The position numbers and the translations under genes are program-made. A stretch of DNA of 64,000 bases from Bin87 sp965116785 (GTDB lineage: Bacteria > Chloroflexota > Dehalococcoidia > Lucifugimonadales > UBA3495): contig OZ220731.1 of assembly GCA_965116785.1 (NCBI GenBank), positions 930,001 to 994,000 on the forward strand. Direction: 5' to 3'. The first letter of the stretch is position 1; every line of letters begins with the position of its first letter. The notes beneath the pieces are model-generated. The model was not told the origin of the DNA. It searched no databases and was given only the letters and a program-made list of their open reading frames with translations. Below, piece by piece: positions 8,239 to 16,794 of this stretch.

Positions 8239-9294
8239 TTAGGCCACGCCTGCGGGCACCGCCAGCATCATGCATTCCAGCGCCAGCCTGGGGTTCACGT
8301 TGGCGTCCAGCGCGCTCAGGGTTTCGCGAATACTCTCCAGGAACTTGACGATGTCGCCCGTGGTCGTGGCGCTGGCGTGGTCGTTCAATGCCTCCGGGAG
8401 GTCGTCGTTGTGGACGCGTTCGGGCAGACCCTCTTTGGTGAGCAGGACGTCGCGCCACCAGCGTTCCCAGACGTAAAGCTCCTGGCGAACCGACTCGCGG
8501 TCGCTCGAAAAGCTTCCGGCCAGGGAGTTCGCGTAGTTGAAACGCGCATCCAATGGCGACGACGCAACGGACAAGACCTGCTCCAGTTGCGCGCGATAGG
8601 CGTCCATCAGCTGGGGTTCGTCGAGGACATTGATCGCCCACCCTGGGCATCCGCGAGCCAATCGAGCCAGCCGCCGGGCTGTGTCAGGTTCGATCCCGCG
8701 TTGGGATACCAGATACTCGCCCAACGCATCGCCGGCCATTGGCCGCAAGGCGAGCGGACGGCACCGGGATCGAATTGTGGGCAGCATCGCGTCCTCGTTG
8801 GTGGTGAGGAGCAGCACCAACACCTGGGGTGGAGGCTCTTCCAGCGTCTTGAGCAGCGCGTTCGCCGGCTCGCTCTGGCCCGCCGACAGGGTTTCGGCGC
8901 CGTCGAAGATGACCACCTTCCATGTGCCTTCCACCGCCGTGACGGAAAGGAAATTCTCGGCTTCGCGCACCTGGTCGATGCTGATTCGAGTGGCGACCCT
9001 GGGGTCTCCTCCCACCGCGACGAGCTTGAGATCGGCGAACACCCCGCGCCGTATCCGGATGCACGGGTCGCAGTTGCCACATGGGCCCTGAGCGTCATCC
9101 GGTTCTTCGAACATCGAACCGGGCTGTTTCCCGCTCAGAACCGCACAGTTGACGGCCGCGGCGAGGTCCAACGCCAGCGTCATCTTGCCGACGTGCGGCG
9201 GACCGGAAAGCATGTAGGCATGGGCCAGCCTACCCGCGCCCAGGGCGGCGTCAATCTGCCTCAGCAGACGGTCCTGGCCGATGGTCGACCACAT
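8239..9294 (-). CDS. holB: DNA polymerase III clamp-loader subunit delta'
   Basis: Delta' (or a DnaX-like AAA+ clamp-loader subunit) that helps load the beta clamp during replication. The 351 residues begin with the typical IGQDRLLRQIDAAL-GRLAHAYMLSGP lead-in; the P-loop is GPPHVGKM at 31-38, the zinc site includes CGNCDPC, and LKTLEEPPPQVLVLLLTTN carries the sensor 1 region. The degenerate P-loop fits the non-hydrolysing delta' subunit. lysA lies 47 bases upstream on the same strand. Confidence 0.9.
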   Translation of the reverse strand: MWSTIGQDRLLRQIDAALGAGRLAHAYMLSGPPHVGKMTLALDLAAAVNCAVLSGKQPGSMFEEPDDAQGPCGNCDPCIRIRRGVFADLKLVAVGGDPRVATRISIDQVREAENFLSVTAVEGTWKVVIFDGAETLSAGQSEPANALLKTLEEPPPQVLVLLLTTNEDAMLPTIRSRCRPLALRPMAGDALGEYLVSQRGIEPDTARRLARLARGCPGWAINVLDEPQLMDAYRAQLEQVLSVASSPLDARFNYANSLAGSFSSDRESVRQELYVWERWWRDVLLTKEGLPERVHNDDLPEALNDHASATTTGDIVKFLESIRETLSALDANVNPRLALECMMLAVPAGVA

Positions 9295-9341
9295 GCCGTT
9301 GGGACGTGCGGCTATGCTGGGACAATTAACCGGCTTGGCGC

Positions 9342-10655
9342 CTACAGGTCACACAGCATCATGTCCGCGTAGGACTCGCGGCGGCGGATCAGCCGGCTGT
9401 CGCCGTCGCTCACCAGGACGATGGGAGGGCGTGGGTTGAGGTTATAATTGCTGGCCATGGACGGGCAGTATGCGCCCGCAGCGGGTATTGCAATCACGTC
9501 TCCGGCCGCCGGTGCAGGTAGCAGGATATCCGAAGCCAGTACGTCGCCGGATTCACAGTACTTGCCGGCGATAGTTACGGTGGCGTCGGGGTCGGCGTTC
9601 GGACGATTGGCCGACAGTACCTCATAGGACGCTTGATACAACGCGGGCCGGATGTTGTCGCCCATGCCGCCGTCCACGCTGACGTAGGTGCGCACCCCAG
9701 GTATCTCCTTGATCGCGCCGATGCGATACAGCGCCACACCCGCCGGCCCGATAATCGAACGCCCCGGTTCGATCACCAGGGATGGCCGCTCCATGCCCAA
9801 CTCGTCGCAGGTTGCGGTCAGCGTGCTCACGATAGCCTGGGCGTAATCGTCTGGGGCCGGCGGTTGGTCGTTGCGCGTGTACGCGATGGCGAACCCACCG
9901 CCCGGGCTGAATTCCTGGAGATTAAGGCCCTGTTCGCGCAGTCCCGCCGCAAACCTTAGCACCAGGTCAGTGGCTGCCTGGTACGGTTCCAATTCGAATA
10001 TCGGAGATCCCAGGTGAAAGTGCAGCCCCCGCAGGTTCAGGTGAGGAGCGGCGATGGCCTGCTGGATGGCTTTCTCGGCGTCACCGGTTTGGATGGAAAA
10101 ACCGAATTTGGAATCGATGATGCCGGTGGTGGTGTAGGCGTGGGTGTGTGGGTCGATGCCGGGCGAAACACGCACGAGGATATCCTGCGACTGGCCGGCG
10201 TCGGCGCAGATGCGTTCCAGCAGGTCCAGCTCGTGGAAGCTGTCGACCACGACGCGACCGATGCCCGCCGCCACTGCTTCCTCCAGTTCGGCCGGCGTCT
10301 TGTTGTTGCCGTGGAAGTACACCTTGTCCAGAGGCACGTCGCCCGCCATTGCCACGGCCAGTTCGCCTCCGGACACGACGTCGAGACCGAGGCCCTCCTC
10401 GGCGAATATACGCGCCAAGGCGGGGTTGATGTACGCCTTGGAAGCGTATACGGCCTGCGCGTCGGGGTATCGCGTCGCGAACGCGCCTGCAAACTGGCGG
10501 CACCGGGAGCGCAGGGTCTCCTCGTCCAGGACATACAGCGGCGTGCCGTACTGCTCAACCAGGTCGACGGCGTCGCAACCACCGATGGTGAGGTGTCCGG
10601 CGGAGTTGGTGTCCGTGGTGTCGGGAAAAACGTGCGTCAGGTGGTGGGGCAGCAT
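9342..10655 (-). CDS. lysA: Diaminopimelate decarboxylase
   Basis: PLP enzyme that decarboxylates meso-diaminopimelate to L-lysine, the last step of lysine synthesis. With ATG at 10655 it has 437 residues. Fold type III features are clear: YASKAYINPALARIF holds the PLP Lys, HFHLGSP and the glycine-rich SPGGGFAI bind phosphate, and KYCESGDVLASD carries the catalytic Cys of the second subunit. GGAG lies 10 bases before the chosen ATG. Longer forms would run through a terminator hairpin at 10740-10770 and are rejected. It probably shares a transcript with holB. Confidence 0.94.
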   Translation of the reverse strand: MLPHHLTHVFPDTTDTNSAGHLTIGGCDAVDLVEQYGTPLYVLDEETLRSRCRQFAGAFATRYPDAQAVYASKAYINPALARIFAEEGLGLDVVSGGELAVAMAGDVPLDKVYFHGNNKTPAELEEAVAAGIGRVVVDSFHELDLLERICADAGQSQDILVRVSPGIDPHTHAYTTTGIIDSKFGFSIQTGDAEKAIQQAIAAPHLNLRGLHFHLGSPIFELEPYQAATDLVLRFAAGLREQGLNLQEFSPGGGFAIAYTRNDQPPAPDDYAQAIVSTLTATCDELGMERPSLVIEPGRSIIGPAGVALYRIGAIKEIPGVRTYVSVDGGMGDNIRPALYQASYEVLSANRPNADPDATVTIAGKYCESGDVLASDILLPAPAAGDVIAIPAAGAYCPSMASNYNLNPRPPIVLVSDGDSRLIRRRESYADMMLCDL

Positions 10656-10739
10656 GGCGTGAACGCTCCAATCGAGGGTAATGACGCTGAATAATCTAGC
10701 ATACCCGCCGCACGCCTGGCGTATACCCGGTACAAACAT

Positions 10740-10770
10740 GAGCCCGTCGGGTTCGTTATCCGACGGGCTC
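10740..10770 (-). terminator. Terminator hairpin after the collagen-like gene
   Basis: An 11-bp perfect stem (GAGCCCGTCGG / CCGACGGGCTC) with a 9-nt loop lies 42 bases after the stop of the collagen-like gene. The T run after it is short (ATGTTTGT), so termination may be partial. It separates that gene from lysA. Confidence 0.65.
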
Positions 10771-10811
10771 ACTGGAGCGTGCATGTCGCGCAGCTAAGCT
10801 GGATCCCCTTA

Positions 10812-11522
10812 TTACTGAGTCCATCGATGGATTCGCGACAGCGCCAAAATGGAGAGTATCAGCGCGACCAACGCCAGCAGAGCGGCGACGACGGCCGCTA
10901 CCAGGGTGTAAACGCCGTAACCGTCAGACTCCCCTTTCTGACCGGGGGTTCCCTCGTCGCCTTCCTCCCCCTGTGGTCCTGCCGGACCCGCCGGCCCGGG
11001 TTCTCCTTGTGGACCCGCTGGGCCCGGAAACCCCGGCGGCCCGGCGGGACCGCTCTCACCACGGGGCCCCGCCGGTCCCGGGATCATCACGGCAGTGGGA
11101 GCCACGGGTTGCGCGGGGGTTGGGACCGCCGTGGGATCGACCTGCGGAGCCGGCCCGCCACCCAATCCGGCTCGCAACTCCAGGTCGGCCTGTAGAAACC
11201 CGGCCCGCCATTCCATTTCCACGTCGGCCCGTTGGCCGTCGATCAGGAAGTAAACCGGACCGATGCCCGGCGGCTTCGGTACTTGCAACGGACCGAATCG
11301 CCCGTCGTTTCTCGCTGTGATCCGGCTGAGTCGGGTATCGCCCTGCATCGCCTGAATTAGCGTTCCGGGCGGTACCAGTTGTCCGTCCAGCCAGGCGGTT
11401 CCGGCCAGAACGGTGGGTGGTGAGGGCGGCGATTGCGCCGACACCGAGGTGTGGGCGAGCGCCCCGATCAGTACCGCCAAGCAGACGGGCATGAGAAAAA
11501 TCAGCCACCGAGCTTTGTTCAC
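10812..11522 (-). CDS. Secreted, membrane-anchored collagen-like protein
   Basis: 236 residues with GTG start at 11522 and GGAGG 7 bases upstream. Residues 1-30 form a signal peptide (KARWLIFLMPVCLAVLIGAL, then ASVSAQ-like cleavage region). Residues 35-125 are an uncharacterised beta-rich domain (VLAGTAWLDGQLVPPGT, FLIDG), followed by a Pro/Thr linker and about 17 Gly-X-Y triplets (residues about 147-198; GPAGPRG, GFPGPAG, GQKGES). A strongly hydrophobic helix of about 22 residues and a short basic tail end the protein. It would sit outside the membrane, anchored by its C terminus, with a collagen triple-helix stalk. Bacterial collagen-like proteins are known; this arrangement and its role here are not. 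No partner is evident. Confidence 0.82.
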   Translation of the reverse strand: MNKARWLIFLMPVCLAVLIGALAHTSVSAQSPPSPPTVLAGTAWLDGQLVPPGTLIQAMQGDTRLSRITARNDGRFGPLQVPKPPGIGPVYFLIDGQRADVEMEWRAGFLQADLELRAGLGGGPAPQVDPTAVPTPAQPVAPTAVMIPGPAGPRGESGPAGPPGFPGPAGPQGEPGPAGPAGPQGEEGDEGTPGQKGESDGYGVYTLVAAVVAALLALVALILSILALSRIHRWTQ

Positions 11523-12348
11523 GGGTTTGCCTCCTTCAAAACCGGATCGGCCATCTCTACAATTGGTTCGGGCGCTTCCACCACGTCGCTTGCTGCGCGG
11601 TTCAGAAACGCGGCCGCATCAACCAGGACCGGAAACGACCATTGACGCAGAAGCAAGGCACGAACACGGCAGCCGTCGCGCCGCCGCCACATGATGATGC
11701 CATGATGACGCAGCAAATGTCGCCAATGTGCGCGGCCTTGTTTTTCATGCGAAGGGCCGGCGAACATCTCGCGTTGCCCGAAGGCGCATCGGATTGGACC
11801 GCCAAATCGCTGCCGAATAGATCCGGGGGATTTTGCATCGGTTTGTCGTCGTCTTGCGCCGTTCGCCGGGTGTCGTCGTACATGCTCATCTGGACGCCTC
11901 TGACCTCGCGATGATTCGATGACCGGGTCGGCCTTCGCAGAATTCCGGGTTCGCGGTTGCGCACCTTGAGACAATAGTGCATCCGCATCCATGTAATACT
12001 ACGACGGCCGCAGCGACGAGGATTTCAACACGCGCATGGGTCAGCATGGTGGTGAACGCTGTGTCACCGTGGTGGACCAGAGGCCGGTATCTTGAAGTCT
12101 ATTCGACTGGCGCATAAAAAGATTTCGGGCGACTTTGGACAATGTCCAATCTTCAAGGCGGTCGTGAACGGTTAGTGCTGCGGCTGTTGTGCTCGCATCA
12201 CAACGACAAAGCAGATTGTCGTCCAAAACACCCGGGGATCCATAGCACCCGGGAATGGGGGTGGGCGCTGCTGGAAGGCATCAACTCGGGCAACCAAGGC
12301 GGGCACAAACGTCCATCAGCGAACGTCCCGGCACTGGTCGTGTGTCAC
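11523..12348. other. No convincing gene (possible decayed DNA)
   Basis: About 0.8 kb between the collagen-like gene and the XRE gene. Open frames exist on both strands, but none has codon use or composition like neighbouring genes. The best candidate is a minus-strand frame at 11602-11889 (95 residues, beginning MSMYDDTRRTAQ) with a weak AGAGG upstream; it has scattered Cys and no recognisable domain. A second minus-strand frame overlaps it and ends in the Shine-Dalgarno of the collagen-like gene. The stretch could be gene remnant or regulatory DNA; I see no repeat or RNA gene in it. Confidence 0.4.
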
Positions 12349-12414
12349 CGCGTATCGTCATGCTTCGTAACGAGATGTCAAGTTGATTTTGGATGATATC
12401 ACGCGTATCGTCAT
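12349..12414. repeat. Direct repeat CGCGTATCGTCAT, two copies before the XRE gene
   Basis: The 13-mer CGCGTATCGTCAT occurs at 12349-12361 and again at 12402-12414, 53 bases (about five helical turns) apart. The second copy covers the predicted -10 box of the XRE gene. A longer interrupted palindrome ATCACG...CGTGAT (12398-12424) surrounds that copy. The arrangement suggests operator sites for the adjacent regulator. Confidence 0.5.
12383..12411 (+). promoter_or_regulatory. Promoter of the XRE gene, near-leaderless
   Basis: TTGATT at 12383-12388, a 17-bp spacer and TATCGT at 12406-12411. Transcription would begin around 12417-12418, within a few bases of the GTG (12420) or ATG (12423) start codon, leaving no room for a ribosome binding site. 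Confidence 0.5.
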
Positions 12415-12419
12415 AAATC

Positions 12420-12698
12420 GTGATGAGTTACCAGGTCGCCTTTGGCCTTCGCGTCAGGCAAATCCGGCTGAGGCGCGACGAGACCCAGGAAGAAGTGGCC
12501 CATCGGGCCGGAATCCACGTCACCTACCTGTCGGGTATAGAGCGCGGCGTCCGCAATCCTTCCCTGGCCAGCATCTGCGCCCTCGCCGCCGGGCTGAGGG
12601 TGCCGGTGAGTGAGCTGTTCGATTTCGACGCCCAGGCCATTGAGCCGAGAAAAAGGGCCAGGCCGCCGCGTCGTCGCGTGCGGTCTCGCAGCGCCTAA
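12420..12698 (+). CDS. XRE-family helix-turn-helix regulator
   Basis: 92 residues. Residues 5-68 are a Cro/CI-type helix-turn-helix (GLRVRQIRLRRDETQEEVA, HRAGIHVTYLSGIERG, NPSLASICALAAGL, VPVSELFDF) and the last 20 are a very basic tail. The start is GTG 12420 or ATG 12423. Direct repeats overlapping its promoter suggest that it regulates itself. The coxSLM operon begins 160 bases downstream with its own promoter, so control of cox by this protein is possible but unproven. Confidence 0.85.
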   Translation: MMSYQVAFGLRVRQIRLRRDETQEEVAHRAGIHVTYLSGIERGVRNPSLASICALAAGLRVPVSELFDFDAQAIEPRKRARPPRRRVRSRSA

Positions 12699-12724
12699 AC
12701 GATACTGAGCCGCGCCCAATCCGA

Positions 12725-12754
12725 TTGACCGTCCGCCGGCGCGCCGTCTATACT
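12725..12754 (+). promoter_or_regulatory. Promoter of the coxSLM operon
   Basis: TTGACC at 12725-12730, an 18-bp spacer and TATACT at 12749-12754. Transcription would start near 12761, about 100 bases before coxS, whose ATG is preceded by GAGGAGG. Confidence 0.65.
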
Positions 12755-12862
12755 GCCGCACGAACGAGCCGGCGCCGCTGTTTGCTGTCGGCTGGTCCTT
12801 GTTCACTACCTCACCCTTGTCGCCGCCAACATGGCGGTCGTTCCCGATAGAGGAGGTGCATC

Positions 12863-13342
12863 TTGCCGAATAAAGTACCCATCACGGTTACCGTGAATGG
12901 CCGTTCGCATTCCGCCGAAGTGGAGCCACGTACCCTGCTGGCGCACTTCCTTCGCGAAACTCTGAACTTGACTGGCACCAAGATTGGCTGTGACACCAGC
13001 CAGTGCGGCGCATGCGTTGTTCGAATGAACGGTGTAACGGTCAAGTCGTGCACCGCCTTCGCCGTACAGGCCGATGGCGCAGATGTCACCACTATCGAGG
13101 GGCTGGCCCAGGATGGCAACCTGACCGCCGTTCAGGAAGCCTTCTGGAATAACCACGGCCTCCAGTGCGGTTACTGCACCGCCGGCATGATTATGACGGT
13201 CACCGAGATCATCGAGCGCAATCCCAACCCTTCGGCCGACGAAGTAAGGGCCGGACTGGAAGGGAACATGTGCCGCTGCACTGGCTACAACAACATCGTC
13301 AGGGCCGCTCTGGCCGCCGCCGCTGCCGGACAAGGAGGCTGA
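12863..13342 (+). CDS. coxS: Molybdenum hydroxylase small subunit, CoxS-like [2Fe-2S]
   Basis: Iron-sulfur subunit of a xanthine-oxidase-family molybdenum hydroxylase, passing electrons from the Mo site to FAD. 159 residues. The plant-type cluster ligands are C43, C48, C51 and C63 (GCDTSQCGAC) and the second cluster ligands are C102, C105, C137 and C139 (CGYCTAGM, CRCTGYNNI). GAGGAGG lies about 9 bases before the ATG. It is first in an S-L-M operon, the usual order for form II CoxL systems. Confidence 0.93.
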   Translation: MPNKVPITVTVNGRSHSAEVEPRTLLAHFLRETLNLTGTKIGCDTSQCGACVVRMNGVTVKSCTAFAVQADGADVTTIEGLAQDGNLTAVQEAFWNNHGLQCGYCTAGMIMTVTEIIERNPNPSADEVRAGLEGNMCRCTGYNNIVRAALAAAAAGQGG

Positions 13343-13346
13343 CGCC

Positions 13347-15761
13347 ATGACTACCCGCATATTCGGATCCGGCATCCGGCGTCGGGAGGACCCTCGCCTG
13401 ATCACCGGCCAGGCCGCCTACACCGACGACATCAAACTGGTCGGCATGGTCCACGCGGCGATCCTGCGCAGCCCGCACGCTCACGCGCGGATCACCAGCA
13501 TCAACACCGACGCGGCCAAGGCTTCTGCCGGCGTTCTCGCGGTCTATACCGGCGCCGACATCGAAGGGGTCCTGAACCCCATCCCATGCGCCTGGGCAAT
13601 TCCAGACTCCGACCTGAAACCCGTGGCTTACCCCGCCATCGCTTCCAACGTGGTGCGGTACGTGGGCGACGCTGTGGCCGTGGTAGTGGCTGAGAACCGC
13701 TACCAGGCCGAGGACGCGCTGGAACTGATCGACGTCGGCTATGACCCGCTGCCCTCAATCATCAACCCCGAGGCGGCGTTGGCCGACGGCTCGCCGCAAT
13801 TGCATGAGGACGCGCCCAACAACCAGGCCTTCCACTGGGTAGCCGCCGGTGGCGACACCGACGCTGCTTTCGCGGACGCCGCGGTGACGGTCAGCGAGAC
13901 CATCAATCAGCAGAAACTGATCCCCACGCCCATGGAGACCCGCTCCGCCATTGCGTCATGGTCATCGGCCATGGGCGAACTCACGCTTTGGAACACCACC
14001 CAGAACCCGCATATCGCCCGCTTCGTGACCTGCCTGGTCACCGGGGTGGCGGAGCACAAGATCCGGGTGATCGCGCCCGAGGTCGGCGGTGGGTTCGGCG
14101 CGAAAATCGCTGTCTACCCGTGGGAAATGATCACGGCCTTCTGCTCCATGCAGCTGGGCGTTCCCGTGAAGTGGACTGAGACGCGCTCTGAGAACTACGT
14201 CGCCACGACCCACGGTCGCGATCACATCGAGTACGTTGAGATGGCGGCAGACGCCAACGGCAAGGTCACCGCAGTCCGCAGTGTGGTCTACGCCGGCATG
14301 GGCGCATACCTGTCCACCGCCGCGCCGGGGATCCCAACCATCCTGCACGGCCTGATGTATTCCGGCCCGTACGACATCGCCAACATCAAGGCCGATGTCT
14401 ATGGCGTGTTCACCAACTCGACGCCGGTTGAAGCATACCGAGGCGCCGGTCGGCCCGAGGCTACTTTCTTGCTCGAGCGCCTGATGGACAAGGTTGCTGA
14501 TGCGGTCGGCATCGACACCGTCGAAGTTCGCCGGCGGAACTTGATCGAGCCCTTCGACAACAACCGTGATGTCGCCATCGGCATCACCTATGACAGCGGC
14601 AACTACTCCGGTGCGCTCGACCAACTGCTTGGCCACATCGGATACGACCAGTTCCGCCACGACCAGGCCCACGAGCGCGAGCACGGCACCCTGCGAGGTG
14701 TGGGCGTTGCCTGCTACTGCGAGATCTGCGGACTGGGTCCGTCCCAGGTGGCCGGCGCTGTCGGTTTCGGAGGTGGCCTGTGGGAAAGCGCGACCGTCCG
14801 CATCTACGCCACCGGCAAGGTGAACGTTTTCATCGGGACCTCGCCCCACGGCCAGGGTGAGGAAACCACCTTCGCCCAGATCGTCGCTGACGAGATCGGA
14901 GTCGATGTCGACGACGTGGAAGTGGTCCACGGCGACACCGACATCACCCCCATGGGCTGGGGAACCTACGGCAGCCGCACCACGGTGGTTGGCGGGGCAG
15001 CGGTCGCGTTGACCATGCGCAAACTCCGGGACAAGGCCCGGGTCATCGCCGCCCACCTGCTGGAAGCTGACGAAGCCGACATCGAGTATGAAGACGGCCA
15101 GTTCTTCGTGCGCGGCGCGCGCGACCGCTCCCAGAGCATCCAGGATGTCGCCCTGCAGGCCAACGTGGCCTGGAACCTTCCCGAGGGCATTGAGCCCGGC
15201 ATGGAAGCCAGCACCTACTACGATCCGCCCAACTTCAGCTACCCCTTCGGCGCCCACGCGGCCATTGTCAGCGTGGACCCGGACAACGGTCACATCACCC
15301 TGGACCGCTACGTAGCGGTGGATGACTGCGGCCCGCAGATCAACCCTATGGTGGTGGAGGGCCAGGTCCATGGTGGCGTCGTGCAGGGGGCCGGTCAGGC
15401 CCTGTGGGAAGGCGCAGTCTACGACGACAACGGCCAACTGCTCACCGGCACGATGATGGACTATGCCATCCCGCGCGCCCACCTGGTGCCGGACATCGAG
15501 GTGCATTCCACCGTGACGCCTTCGCCCCACAACCCGCTGGGCGTGAAGGGCATCGGTGAAACCGGAACTATTGCCTCCACCGCTGCCATCTACAGCGCAG
15601 TCATGGACGCCCTCAAGCCCCTGGGGATAACCGGGCTGGACATGCCTCTGACGCCTGAAAGGGTCTGGAACGCGATCCAGGCAAGCGGTTACAGTGGCAA
15701 CGGGCACGGCCATGATCACGGTGGTCACGGGCATGACCATGGTCATGGGCACAATCACTGA
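13347..15761 (+). CDS. coxL: Molybdenum hydroxylase large subunit, form II CoxL-like, His-rich tail
   Basis: Mo-binding catalytic subunit, 804 residues. Around residues 361-367 it has AYRGAGR, the signature of form II CoxL (form I, the proven CO dehydrogenase, has AYxCSFR); form II enzymes have uncertain substrates. VGGGFGAK and GIGETGT (with the catalytic Glu) are present. The last 20 residues are a Gly/His/Asp tail with ten His residues in HGHDH-type repeats, unusual for the family and suited to binding metal ions. The cofactor is expected to be Mo-molybdopterin cytosine dinucleotide, made with help from the MocA and XdhC genes at 36-38 kb. Confidence 0.93.
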   Translation: MTTRIFGSGIRRREDPRLITGQAAYTDDIKLVGMVHAAILRSPHAHARITSINTDAAKASAGVLAVYTGADIEGVLNPIPCAWAIPDSDLKPVAYPAIASNVVRYVGDAVAVVVAENRYQAEDALELIDVGYDPLPSIINPEAALADGSPQLHEDAPNNQAFHWVAAGGDTDAAFADAAVTVSETINQQKLIPTPMETRSAIASWSSAMGELTLWNTTQNPHIARFVTCLVTGVAEHKIRVIAPEVGGGFGAKIAVYPWEMITAFCSMQLGVPVKWTETRSENYVATTHGRDHIEYVEMAADANGKVTAVRSVVYAGMGAYLSTAAPGIPTILHGLMYSGPYDIANIKADVYGVFTNSTPVEAYRGAGRPEATFLLERLMDKVADAVGIDTVEVRRRNLIEPFDNNRDVAIGITYDSGNYSGALDQLLGHIGYDQFRHDQAHEREHGTLRGVGVACYCEICGLGPSQVAGAVGFGGGLWESATVRIYATGKVNVFIGTSPHGQGEETTFAQIVADEIGVDVDDVEVVHGDTDITPMGWGTYGSRTTVVGGAAVALTMRKLRDKARVIAAHLLEADEADIEYEDGQFFVRGARDRSQSIQDVALQANVAWNLPEGIEPGMEASTYYDPPNFSYPFGAHAAIVSVDPDNGHITLDRYVAVDDCGPQINPMVVEGQVHGGVVQGAGQALWEGAVYDDNGQLLTGTMMDYAIPRAHLVPDIEVHSTVTPSPHNPLGVKGIGETGTIASTAAIYSAVMDALKPLGITGLDMPLTPERVWNAIQASGYSGNGHGHDHGGHGHDHGHGHNH

Positions 15762-15790
15762 CCGGCCCCGGCGCAGGAGGACTGATTGCA

Positions 15791-16663
15791 ATGTTTGCAG
15801 CAGATTTTGAATACCGGAAGGCCGGTTCAATCGCAGAAGCCGTACAACTGCTTTCCGAAAACCCGGGGGCGAAACTGCTGGCCGGTGGGCACAGCTTGAT
15901 CCCCCTCATGCGGTTTCGGCTGGCCCGGCCGGAGATGGTCATCGACATTGGTGGCATCTCCAACCTGCGGGGCATCACGATCAGCGGAGATACGGTCAAC
16001 ATCGGCGCGCTGACCACGCATGCTGAAATCGCCGCGTCGGCCGACGTCCAGCGGTCCAACGGCCTGCTGGCCGAGGCGGCCGGGGGCATCGGAGATCCGG
16101 CAGTACGCAATCGCGGAACCATCGGCGGCAACCTGGCCCACGCGGACCCGGCATCCGACTGGGCGACGGTGCTCACGGCATTGGGGGCAACCGTCTCGGC
16201 TCAGGGACCTTCGGGCAGCCGTACCGTCGCGGTGGCCGATCTTGTGGAGGACGCCTTTACAACGGTGTTGGCCGAAGACGAACTCATCACTACCGTGAGC
16301 GTGCCCGTGCTCGCGGCCAATCAGCGCGCCGAGTACGCGAAGATGGCTCACCCGGCCAGTTTCTACGCGGTGGTCGGCGGCGCGGTGGTGGTCACCATGG
16401 ACGGGGATCGATGCACGGCCGCCTCCGTTGCGGTGGGCGGATTGACCCCGCGTCCCGTGAAGGCAGCAGCGGTGGAACAGGCTCTGTCCGGCACCACGCT
16501 GACCATGGCGAGCATCGGCGATGCAACGGCGCGCCTTGGCGAGGACCTCTCCGGAGTGGACATAATCGGCGACGTGTTCGCCTCCGCTGAATTTCGCTCC
16601 GGCGTGGCCCCAGTGGAGGTGAAGCACGCGCTGCTCCACGCCATTGGCCTGGCGCATCACTGA
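15791..16663 (+). CDS. coxM: Molybdenum hydroxylase FAD subunit, CoxM-like
   Basis: FAD-binding subunit that accepts electrons from CoxS, 290 residues. Two FAD phosphate-binding loops are visible: LLAGGHSLIPLMR (about 31-43) and TIGGNLAHADPASD (about 111-124). The C-terminal CO_deh_flav_C region follows. It is preceded by GGAGGA 10 bases before the ATG and followed by a strong terminator, so it closes the operon. Confidence 0.93.
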   Translation: MFAADFEYRKAGSIAEAVQLLSENPGAKLLAGGHSLIPLMRFRLARPEMVIDIGGISNLRGITISGDTVNIGALTTHAEIAASADVQRSNGLLAEAAGGIGDPAVRNRGTIGGNLAHADPASDWATVLTALGATVSAQGPSGSRTVAVADLVEDAFTTVLAEDELITTVSVPVLAANQRAEYAKMAHPASFYAVVGGAVVVTMDGDRCTAASVAVGGLTPRPVKAAAVEQALSGTTLTMASIGDATARLGEDLSGVDIIGDVFASAEFRSGVAPVEVKHALLHAIGLAHH

Positions 16664-16674
16664 TCTGGTGACAC

Positions 16675-16692
16675 GCATTGGCAATTTGGCTG
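16675..16692. repeat. 18-bp repeat, copy 1 (second at 62572-62589)
   Basis: GCATTGGCAATTTGGCTG is found exactly at 16675-16692, partly inside the coxM terminator stem, and again at 62572-62589 in another intergenic gap. The match stops sharply on both sides. An exact 18-mer is unlikely by chance in 64 kb, but its meaning is unknown. Confidence 0.4.
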
Positions 16693-16720
16693 GCCGCCGT
16701 AAACCTACGGCGGCCAGTTT
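16690..16720 (+). terminator. Terminator of coxSLM
   Basis: A 12-bp perfect stem (CTGGCCGCCGTA / TACGGCGGCCAG) with a 4-nt AACC loop, followed by TTT, lies 27 bases after the coxM stop codon. Confidence 0.8.
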
Positions 16721-16794
16721 CATGTTGCTGGTATCCTTACTCGCAACTATCGGACCGATTGCAATCGACCGAATCAGAAACCAGAGGCTGACCC

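Noticed and set aside
10656..10784. Longer N terminus for lysA reaching 10784
   Set aside because: It would translate through the terminator hairpin of the preceding gene and adds no conserved residues; ATG 10655 has a ribosome site.
11602..11760. Weak resemblance of a minus-strand frame to a PAAR-type repeat protein
   Set aside because: Only a few residues agree, the frame lacks the family's repeated HGG/GS pattern, and would need frameshifts.
13962..15830. Long minus-strand open frame opposite coxL
   Set aside because: Shadow of coxL; no ribosome site or recognisable protein features.
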